Source of the DNA: Rodentolepis nana
Lineage: Eukaryota > Platyhelminthes > Cestoda > Cyclophyllidea > Hymenolepididae
DNA: 15,698 nt
Direction of reading: 5' to 3'
Assembly: GCA_900617975.1 (NCBI GenBank)
Contig: UZAE01001037.1
Span: forward strand, 1-15,698
Positions within the stretch are counted from its first letter, which is position 1; every line of letters begins with the position of its first letter. The notes below the pieces were generated by a model. It made no database searches. It was not told the origin of the DNA and saw only the letters and a program-made list of their open reading frames with translations. Below are positions 8,442 through 15,698 of this stretch, piece after piece. A program made the position numbers and the translations under genes.

Positions 8442-10656
8442 TTGAGTTATATGAGAAAATTGCATCCCAATGGAACGAAATTTTGTATTTCGAAGAATGT
8501 AGTAATATTTATCTTGTTTATATTCAGTATTTTTGAATGCATACCTCTAGAAGAGGTAGATTTAATTGTATCGATTATTTAAAGTGCTCATATGCCATTT
8601 CACCATAACTGTCAAAATTGTCGTGAGATGCACACTCTACTATGAATGCCTTTCAATTTCTACAGTCATAAGCTTTAATTAAATTATATTACTAAAACTC
8701 TATTAATTAATTATCAAGCATTGTCAGGCACGTTTCGAAGTCCATAAAAAACTCATGGAGGATTCCTAGGTTATTTTGCCAAGAAACAAAGTTAAAACGT
8801 TTTGAAATTACTCACGGGTAACGACATTTTATCGGAATTTAACTATTTTTCAGCCCAAATAATTAAAAAATTTTCATTTTTAACGAATCTTGTCTGATTA
8901 CTTAAAAGATATGTGACGTTTTAAGTTGATTAGATAATAATTTTCAGTTATTGTTAGCCGTGTGTGGAATTCTTTGTTCTACCATGCCAGAATCACCTTG
9001 AGCATGTCTTCCTAGTTCGAAAATTTTCTATCTATTGTAAAATTTGAGATACAAATTAAACCCAGCCGGCATAATTAATCACAGTAACTATTCGGCCGGT
9101 CGACTAAATCGAATTTTAGGGGGCAAAATTCGCACAGTTACATCGAAATCATACAATGACTACTGAACTGTGGAACATCACAAAATGAGAACTATGTACT
9201 TTTGAAATCATAAAGAACTCAGTGCTCTAGAATTTAAGTGAAGTGAAATTTTTCCTCTTCTGACTTTGTTAACTGTTTGGCATTAGCCCACGCTCATGTC
9301 TCAAGCCATGTTGAATTGGTTTGTCAAGGTTTTACTGATACTTATGCTAAAATCAATAAAATACTCTAGATACAGAAATTATGTCTATTAAAACAAATGT
9401 TTCCGTATTTTATTTGACGTTATAATTATTCTGGACGATTGATTACATGGAATGAATGGAATAAAGACGATGCAGACGAGAACATTACTAACCTCTTAAA
9501 ATAGAACTTCTGAAAATTTAGCCATAAGGCAACAAAGGCTTAGATCCACACATGAGGCTGCAAATTTGAAAGGTGCAATTTTAACAGGAGCTTAAACCCT
9601 AAATGGAACTAGAATAATATATATACCTGAGATTGTTCAGTTCTATTTCCTCGAATGATCGTTGATGTAGGGGATGGCTTCACTAATAAGCCTCGATTTA
9701 TGCTCAGTAATTTCCATGGTGAGATTCCCTCAACGATGTAGAGGCAAAAGTCATATGGTATGAAACACGTTCATTTGGGATGTTAGCTTGTCACATTAAA
9801 ATATCATTAAAGTATTATGAAATTTTGCCAAACAATGGTTGATTGGTGGCTGGAAGAGAAGTTTCTGCGGTCACTACTGCACTTTCGCCCTATGTCATAG
9901 GCAACACAGCCGCACCTCCGAGTCTGTCTGAGTACGCACGATATTTCTTTGTTCCGGCTTGGTAGCTTTGTGCCCTCTACAGTGCTATTATTTCACAATC
10001 TACTAGGCAGTAAAGAATTATAATCAACTGTCCAAATTTATGGGAACCCAGTAGAACAGACTCCTAGAAACAGATGAATTGTATGATACAGCAGATAAGA
10101 CGTTCCAACCTTCAACCAAGATGAAATGTTGGCAATAATTTTCAACCTCTATCCCATACCTCTTAATTAACAACGACACTTCATTTTCATCTCCAATTGA
10201 TTTTCATATTTCAAAATTAATTTTTTGAGGTTATAAAAACTTAAAGGATAATGGTGACACAAACTACTTCGGAAGTGCCATAATATCATCGAAAGTTGAA
10301 GAAAACCGACCATTTCATTTAAACTGTGATGAATTAGCCATTTATTTTATAATTCCTTGTCTCATGACGCAGTTTAAGTAAGCTCATCATTCTATCGTTA
10401 AAGCATCATAAGAGACCAACCCAATTACATTACGCTTATCAGTTGGAGAGACAATCTAACCGCCAACTCAGTTTAATATCCCCTCCGAAAATAAATGAGA
10501 ATATTTGTGTTGTTGATCAAAAGATTTTATGTCTTCAAATACTCTTTAGAAACATCCATTAATTGTCATTCGGTGGCCTTAAAATTTTATTATTTGTCTC
10601 TCTAATTCGGTACAAATAAATGGGAAAAAATTGGTACTCTTAAATAAGGTTGAAGT
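8442..10656. other. Non-coding stretch without recognisable gene
   Basis: AT-rich, with no open frame over 60 codons that I would defend. A locally GC-richer island lies near 9885-9985 with no recognisable motif. No tRNA, no family copy and no long inverted repeat was found. Confidence 0.55.
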
Positions 10657-10910
10657 AGGGTGCGCGATAGACTTCAAACTGCCATGAACCCACTGTATGT
10701 CATATTTTACCACTTCAGCAGATCTAGCATTACCTTTTATTCAACCCTTGAGCCGGTTTGTCTGTGTTCTGTATCTCTGTGAATCATTATTCTGCCCCAC
10801 CTCTCTTCTATTTGTGACTTTGTTGTTCCTTCCCTCTATGAAGCCTGAAGTATACTAAAGGCCTAATGATTACTCTCCTATAGCCTACCATTTGATATAA
10901 ACAAATAATA
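10657..10910 (+). mobile_element. Short LINE-derived repeat with most of the ribozyme deleted
   Basis: Starts as AGGGTGCGCGATAGACTT and jumps directly to CAAACTGCCATGAACCC. Relative to the copy at 11300 this removes 78 nt (its 11318-11395). The lost part holds P3, the 3' strands of P1 and P2, P4 and the catalytic C. The first ribozyme base is A rather than G. The middle and the 3' end (GCCTACCATTTGATATAAAC) are normal for the family. A weak TSD is possible: GTTGAAGT at 10649-10656 and GTTAAGT at 10911-10917. Confidence 0.75.
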
Positions 10911-11286
10911 GTTAAGTAATGCAAATATCTATGTATTCAAAGACGTTTCTTTAAACCGAATGTGAAAAAACTGGTCTTTTGTTGCAGAAATTATTTTTGT
11001 AAAAATATTAAGAGGCTGATATTTTAACAAAAGGCATTCAGAAATCGGAAAGTCTTTAGAGATAACGTCGATAAAAATCATAGGATGCACTTTAAAAAAT
11101 ATCTTTTGTTATTAGTAATGAAACTTTGCTTAAATGAAAAGATGCAGATTGTCGATTGGATTAAAGTAAAATAAAAGACTTACCATTTTGTTGGCAGTCA
11201 CTAGATACGTCAATTATATTTATGATTTTTTTCATTAAAATTTGTATTAAAATGTGGTGGTTGATAAAGTTATCTGCGTAAACAAA
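10911..11286. other. Spacer between two short repeats
   Basis: AT-rich, with no recognisable feature. It separates two plus-strand copies. Confidence 0.6.
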
Positions 11287-11299
11287 ATATTTGAATGGA
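11287..11299 (+). repeat. Left target site duplication of the copy at 11300
   Basis: ATATTTGAATGGA matches ATATTCGAATGGA at 11630-11642, with one difference. It ends at the base just before the first G of the ribozyme. Confidence 0.8.
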
Positions 11300-11371
11300 G
11301 GGGTGTGTGATAGACTTACCTCCACGTGGTGCACCCTGGGCAACGTATTTTCATACGGCAAAAAAGTCTAT
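11300..11371 (+). ncRNA. HDV-like self-cleaving ribozyme, all elements intact
   Basis: P1 is 11300-11306 (GGGGTGT) with 11331-11337 (GCACCCT): five Watson-Crick pairs plus wobbles at both ends. P2 is 11310-11317 (ATAGACTT) with 11364-11371 (AAGTCTAT), 8 bp perfect. P3 is 11318-11320 (ACC) with 11328-11330 (GGT). L3 is TCCACGT. The J1.1/4 strand is GGGCAAC, identical to that of the genomic hepatitis delta ribozyme as I recall it, and its GG can pair with the CC of L3. P4 is 11345-11348 with 11353-11356. J4/2 is GGCAAAA with the presumed catalytic C at 11359. Predicted cleavage is just 5' of 11300. The fold was made by eye and activity is not shown. Confidence 0.85.
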
Positions 11372-11629
11372 AAACCGGCAGTCGACTTCTGACCTCAAAC
11401 TACCATGATCCCACTGTATGTCTTATTCGATCACTTCCACCATACACTATCCTACCTTTTCTCTGACTTTGTGTCTGTCTGTCTAATTAACATCTTTAAA
11501 TCATTCTTCTGTCCTTCCTCTCATCTTTTTCTCATTTTGATGTTCCTCCTTCCCTCTGTGAAGCCCGAAGTCAGCTAAAGGGCAAATGATAAGTGTTATA
11601 AAGACCGCCATTTGGAATTAATAAAATAA
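11300..11629 (+). mobile_element. Short non-autonomous LINE-derived repeat, best preserved copy
   Basis: Full length, 330 bp, between 13-bp TSDs. The order is: ribozyme (11300-11371); LINE-leader sequence through CAAACTACCATGATCCC, which keeps the LINE start codon position; a pyrimidine-rich middle of about 130 nt with TTTGTGTCTGTCTGTC; then CCCTCTGTGAAGCCCGAAG, the 3' UTR segment shared with the LINE, ACCGCCATTTGG, and an AATAAA-type tail. I see no Pol III A or B box, so it does not look like a tRNA-derived SINE. It would need the LINE protein to move. Confidence 0.88.
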
Positions 11630-11642
11630 ATATTCGAATGGA
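11630..11642 (+). repeat. Right target site duplication of the copy at 11300
   Basis: Partner of 11287-11299. Confidence 0.8.
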
Positions 11643-11738
11643 ATATCTGCATATATTCTTAATAAAACGCAGATAAGCGCTTGTGGATTTTTTGTCTTCC
11701 CAAGAGATGATCACTCACCTATGGTAAATGTAGGAATA

Positions 11739-12089
11739 TTTATTTGTTTATTCATTTATTAATACCAGATGGCAGGCGCTTTGATAATTACCAATAGCTC
11801 TTTAGTTGACTTCGGGCTTCACATGAGGGAGGGGAACGTCAAAGTCGCAAAAAGTGGGGGGAGGGTCGGGGAACGGAAGAGGGTTTCACAGATGCAAAGA
11901 GACAGACCGACACAAAAGTCGAGAAAAAGGTAAGATGAGGTGAGTATTGTGGAAGTGGTAGAATATGACGTACAGTGGGGTCGTGGTAGTTTGAAACCAG
12001 AAGTCAACTACCGGTTTATAAACTTTTTTGTTGTATAATTATACGTTGTTCAGGGTGGACCACGTGGAGGTAAGTCTATCTCACATTGG
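11739..12089 (-). mobile_element. Short non-autonomous LINE-derived repeat (copy at 12089)
   Basis: Minus-strand copy with the usual order: leader, pyrimidine-rich middle, GTGAAGCCCGAAGTCAACT, GCGCCTGCCATCTGG and a long AATAAA-like tail. The tail end at 11739 is approximate. No TSD is convincing. The expected GGGG at the 5' end reads CCAA, from mutation or slight truncation. Confidence 0.78.
12018..12089 (-). ncRNA. Decayed HDV-like ribozyme
   Basis: P3, L3 (TCCACGT) and a P4 hairpin (GTATAATTATAC) remain. The 5' strand of P1 is lost, the P1.1 GG has become GA, and GG before the catalytic C has become AA. P2 has one G-to-A change that leaves a mismatch. It is predicted to be inactive. Confidence 0.6.
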
Positions 12090-12556
12090 TATTTAGCTGG
12101 CAATCAAAAGGGTTGGCAAAACTGGCTAACCGAGGAGAAATTTATGGTCGAAGTCAACCGAGACTGCTTTTATAGCTTCTCTTTGCAGAAACACAGACCC
12201 AAGCAGGCTGAAAGCGCATTAATATCCACGATTTTAAGAGCTTAGCCGTTAATGAACATAATCACATTTATCGCCTTCAACGATAAGATTATGAGACTAG
12301 AGTCACTTTTTAAAATGTAGTCTTCCTATCTAATATTATTATTGTACATGTTTTAGTATAATTTACATTTCGTATTTGGCAAATTTGTTTTAAGAAAAAT
12401 AAGTTGGCACTTCGGCGAGTGTCAAATCGCTACAATCCAATTTTTCGTACATTTTCTAATTTTTTTGAGATTGGAACTCATCAAGTGTCCTTTTGATTGG
12501 CCCAGCAAAATCGTTTTGAGTGAAATGTCAGTCCTGGTTCAAATACGATTAAAACT
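12090..12556. other. Spacer between two minus-strand repeats
   Basis: No gene is recognised. The first ~130 bases are slightly GC-richer than the rest but match nothing I know. Confidence 0.55.
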
Positions 12557-12564
12557 TTAACCTA
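12557..12564 (+). repeat. Left target site duplication of the copy at 12882
   Basis: TTAACCTA, identical to 12883-12890. It is short, so the support comes mainly from its position at both exact element ends. Confidence 0.65.
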
Positions 12565-12882
12565 CATTATTTATTTATATCCAATGGCAGGCGTTTTGAT
12601 AATTATCATTTCCCCTTTAGCTGACTTCGGTTTTCACAGAAGGGAGGAACATCAAAGTGGGAAAAATTCGAGAGGGGGGAACAGAAGAGTGATTTAAAGA
12701 TGTAAAAGAGACAGACATAAAGGCAGAAAAAAGGGTAATGTGAGTACTGTGAAAGTGTTCGAATATGACAATAGAGTCGGTCCATAATAGTTTGAAGTCA
12801 ACTGCCTGCTTATAGACTTTTTATTATTTGAGTATACGTTCCCCGGGGTGCACCACGTGGAGGTAAATCTATCTCACACCCC
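12565..12882 (-). mobile_element. Short non-autonomous LINE-derived repeat (copy at 12882)
   Basis: A 318-bp minus-strand copy, starting GGGGTGTGAG at 12882 directly against an 8-bp TSD. It has the family middle, the TGATA/TATCA stem-loop (12597-12608) and a TAAATAAATAATG tail. It is full length by the same criterion as the copy at 11300. Confidence 0.85.
12812..12882 (-). ncRNA. HDV-like ribozyme lacking the catalytic C
   Basis: P1 is strong (GGGGTGT with GCACCCC). P3, L3 and the GG of P1.1 are present, and P2 pairs with one wobble. P4 is broken (GTAT facing AAAT). J4/2 reads AATAAAAAG instead of GGCAAAAAG, so the position of the catalytic C is T. It should be inactive. Confidence 0.65.
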
Positions 12883-12890
12883 TTAACCTA
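12883..12890 (+). repeat. Right target site duplication of the copy at 12882
   Basis: Partner of 12557-12564. It abuts the predicted ribozyme cut site. Confidence 0.65.
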
Positions 12891-15334
12891 AATTTTTATC
12901 TCTAAGGTCACGCTGATTAATTTCATGAAGCGCCCTTCACTTGTATTGCAGTACGCGTGAATCAATGCAATCAACAGAGTTTGCCCTATTTGCTCAATTT
13001 TATTCACATACATATTCAACAAGTCATTGATTAAACTTTACGTGACTGTGAAAAAAGAACTATTTAAGACTAAAGTAGTATCATGCGTACATTATAGAGA
13101 TCTCGGTTCCAAAGATATTTAACGTATGTTGACACGTGATATGCGACAATCCCCTATCAAATTCCTCTTAATATAGTAAATTTGAAAGTAATTCGATCCT
13201 TCTAATCTAAAACTCAAATACCAGTTGTAGATGATTGGGGTTGAAGCCAATTTGCTTAAACAACGTTTTCTTTGGTAATAGCACTTCCTTATTTCCATAT
13301 TTCAATAACGAATTAAAATTGGCTTTGTCGGAGAAACATATATAGTCTATCCTGAATTGATCAAACTTATTTGATAGTGATCTATTAAAATTTGTTACTC
13401 GAATATCCTAAATGTTAGAGATGAATTAGAGTGTTGATTTGTTCTAAACTGAACTACTTTTACCTCGCGTGGAAAATAGTACAAACTATTATAGTTTATG
13501 CTTATTGCGCTCTTTCCTGACAAAATTATGAACATGATCTCATGTCAAGGCATCACATCGTTAAACACCTATCGTTCCAATTCAGCGATTACTTGAATGC
13601 CTGCCAATCAATTATTTGAGCATAACATGTGAATTAACTCAAGTATGATTTTTATGAAGATCAGAGGTGTGAAAGTCTTTGGGGGGCATGGAAATTGGTT
13701 GGATCCACTGTGTGGGCGTCTTTAAGTGTGACACCACTTATAGCTAGATAAATACATTTAGGAAATTTTTTAACTCTATTAAAATATAAACTACTACCCC
13801 CCACAAAAGCCGTAGGAAATTACCGATTCAACGATGCTAGAAGACGTTGAAGAAGAAATTCAATTGCATTTAAAATCGTAGGAAAAGTAAAATAGACGAA
13901 TCTGTAGCAACGTGTCCTACAACTTTCAATTTTAGGTCTTTTCATTTTCTGAACATTGTGCACAGCTTTATGTTCCAAATAGAAATTTCAATGGTAATTT
14001 TAAAATGTTTCACTGTTTCCTGAAGGAATTCACTCTTACATCATCCACCGTTTCTTGCTCATTTCAATAATGGGAATAGTTGGTCAGCTACATTCGTCCC
14101 ATTATCAAGATAATGCTGGAAAAATAATAATTTACTTTTTTCAATCATATTTAAATGCAAAAGGGTTATTTTTTGAGAGAGAAAAAGATTATGTCTACTT
14201 CAAATCACCTGCATTTGTTATTTTTTTTCAAAATACTATTGTCACTGTGAAATTGATGAACGGGTAATGAGCATAAAGAATAGAATTCACTCCACGACAA
14301 GGCAAAATATTGTCTTTTTTGAAGTGGGGAATTAGAAGTGCTCATGAAACATTGAAGCAGTTTACTAAATGCTAACGAAAGCAGGAGCAAATTTCAAAGT
14401 TCTAAACGAGTCTTCCTGCACTATTGAGATTTCTTCACTACTTGTAAGCTATCTACAGCTTTAATTCTATTTTTTTCAGGTTTAAATTTCGAAATACATT
14501 TTCTATTTTCTGTACGTAGGCAATTTGAACCTGGAATAAGTAGTTAAATCCGCTTTAATTTTTTATTTTGTATAAGAATTGGCTGGTTAATTCACCATTT
14601 TACCCCTTAAATAAATTGTGCTCAACAAATGTTGACCAGTAATTAGTAATTTAAAGAGTTAAATTTTGAAACAAATACGTTGCCAAACATGAGTACATGG
14701 CAAGACGAAGATGACAGAATTATTTGAACAGCACTTCAATCTTTGTAAATAAAACATTTACTTTTGGTGTATAAATGTTCGTAGAAATTTGAACCGCTTT
14801 GTTTGAAATTCGTTCCAGCGTATAGATTTAGTTACTCAGGGTAAACACAGAGGCTATGCCAATATTGACTTTAATGATGTTTATTTTCAAATTTTTAATT
14901 AAACATTGTACCATGTTAATGCATCGTGTACATGCGTTCCAATCTTTGTGGTGCGCATTGTTAAAATTAAAGTCATTGAAAGATTATTACTTAAACCAAA
15001 ATTGGAATATATTCAATGATCGAAAGTCTAAATCTAGCACTCAGCTTTAGGCAACTGTAAGACAAAATGCAATCAGTAATATATTTGACTGAAAACAAAG
15101 TAAATTTTTATCCGATATTTAAATTAGTTAAAATTATTAAGATGGTAGAATGCTATTGACCTGGGCTCCCTCAATATTAATATTGGTATTTAGATATTCT
15201 CTACATAAATGAAAAACTGTTAATTGTGCTTTGCCGTGAGTAATGGCAGTCTCAAAAAACAGCTCCTAATGGTCAACTGTCAGAGATCAATTTATCTACG
15301 CAATACGTATAGGCAGTTTGTTGGTTTTGTAGTC
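12891..15334. other. Non-coding stretch without recognisable gene
   Basis: AT-rich with many stops. Open frames at 14055-14267, 14205-14390 and 14856-15050 are 60-70 codons long, carry no known motif and overlap on opposite strands; I do not call them. A short GC-richer patch with a run of six G lies near 13680-13730, unidentified. Confidence 0.55.
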
Positions 15335-15350
15335 ATAATGAAATTAAAAT
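15335..15350 (+). repeat. Left target site duplication of the copy at 15351
   Basis: ATAATGAAATTAAAAT matches ATAATGAAATTGAAAT at 15673-15688: 16 bases with one difference. It ends just before the first G of the ribozyme. The left two or three bases may belong to the element tail. Confidence 0.82.
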
Positions 15351-15422
15351 GGGGTGTGCGATAGACCTACCTCCACGTGGTGCACCCTGGTCAACATATC
15401 CTCATACGGCAAAAAGGTCTAT
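15351..15422 (+). ncRNA. HDV-like self-cleaving ribozyme with a compensated P2
   Basis: P1 is 15351-15357 with 15382-15388. P3 is 15369-15371 with 15379-15381, and L3 is TCCACGT. The next strand is GGTCAAC, keeping the GG of P1.1. P4 has one mismatch at its base (ATAT facing ATAC). J4/2 is GGCAAAA with the presumed catalytic C at 15410. P2 is ATAGACCT with AGGTCTAT, where the other copies have ATAGACTT with AAGTCTAT: both strands changed and pairing is kept. Activity is plausible. Confidence 0.82.
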
Positions 15423-15672
15423 TAACCGGCAGTTGACTTCTCACTTCAAACAACCATCACCCCCACTGTATGTCATATTCGGTAACTTCACAGTACTCAC
15501 CTTACCTTCTTCTCTACTTTTGTGTCTGTCTGCCTCTTTTACATCTGTGAATCGCTCTTCTGTTCCCCACCCCTCGACTTTCTGATACTTTGATGAACCT
15601 TCCCTCTGTGAAGCCCGAAGTCAGCTAAATGGCTAATGATATCTATCAAAACGTCTGCCATTTGAAATAATA
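15351..15672 (+). mobile_element. Short non-autonomous LINE-derived repeat (copy at 15351)
   Basis: A 322-bp plus-strand copy, full length, between 13- to 16-bp TSDs. The order is: ribozyme, TTAACCGGCAGTTGACTTC, the pyrimidine-rich middle, CCCTCTGTGAAGCCCGAAG, stem-loop TGATA/TATCA (15637-15648), CTGCCATTTGAAATAATAAT. The 3' part is closest to the LINE copy ending at 3382 (both have CCATTTGAAATAATAAT). Confidence 0.88.
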
Positions 15673-15688
15673 ATAATGAAATTGAAAT
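15673..15688 (+). repeat. Right target site duplication of the copy at 15351
   Basis: Partner of 15335-15350, with one difference. Confidence 0.82.
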
Positions 15689-15698
15689 TCATGTGATA

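Noticed and set aside
11318..11334. CACGTG E-box in every complete copy as a transcription factor site
   Set aside because: The hexamer falls in L3/P3 of the ribozyme and is explained by that fold; no other promoter signal supports a regulatory site.
11161..11361. A 66-codon minus-strand frame
   Set aside because: It begins inside the antisense of the ribozyme and continues into AT-rich flank, with no known motif.

Overview
The window looks like non-genic DNA from a large, AT-rich eukaryotic genome. It has no bacterial-type gene packing, no open frame that reads as a host protein, and no tRNA or rRNA that I can see. What can be recognised is one non-LTR retrotransposon (LINE) family and its short non-autonomous relatives. 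The LINE protein fragments resemble invertebrate, probably arthropod, LINE proteins. That host guess rests on memory of the family style and is weak.

Layout. Positions 1-314 (minus strand) are the 5' end of the LINE: a leader, an in-frame stop, then a start codon and the first 70 codons of an endonuclease-reverse transcriptase frame that runs off the left edge. Positions 2579-3382 (plus strand) are a separate 5'-truncated LINE copy with the last codons of the same kind of protein, a 3' UTR and an A/T-rich tail. It is flanked by a 16-bp target site duplication (TSD), and its C-terminal zinc-knuckle codons have been amplified into a roughly 39-bp minisatellite. Six short copies of about 250-350 bp lie at 6522-6845 (-), 10657-10910 (+), 11300-11629 (+), 11739-12089 (-), 12565-12882 (-) and 15351-15672 (+). 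A 55-bp tail fragment lies at 8374-8428 (+).

Main result. The first ~72 nt of the LINE leader and of the short copies fold by eye into an HDV-like self-cleaving ribozyme, a double pseudoknot. It has a 7-bp P1 starting at nucleotide 1, P2, a 3-bp P3 with a pyrimidine-rich L3, the GG of P1.1, a P4 hairpin, and a J4/2 strand carrying the catalytic C. In three short copies the TSD ends exactly at the first G of the ribozyme, which is where such a ribozyme would cut. One copy carries a compensatory base-pair change in P2. The short copies share the LINE leader at one end and its 3' UTR and tail at the other, around an unrelated pyrimidine-rich middle. They therefore look like internally deleted LINE passengers, comparable in plan to the L1Tc/NARTc pair of trypanosomes.

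How the parts would work together (inference): the ribozyme frees the 5' end of the RNA from any upstream transcript, the LINE protein copies the RNA from its shared 3' stem-loop and tail, and the passengers move in trans. Most copies here are decayed to different degrees. The copy at 11300 is the best preserved ribozyme. The remaining long stretches hold only simple-sequence tracts, a strong G-quadruplex motif at 5880-5902 and an imperfect hairpin at 4389-4431.
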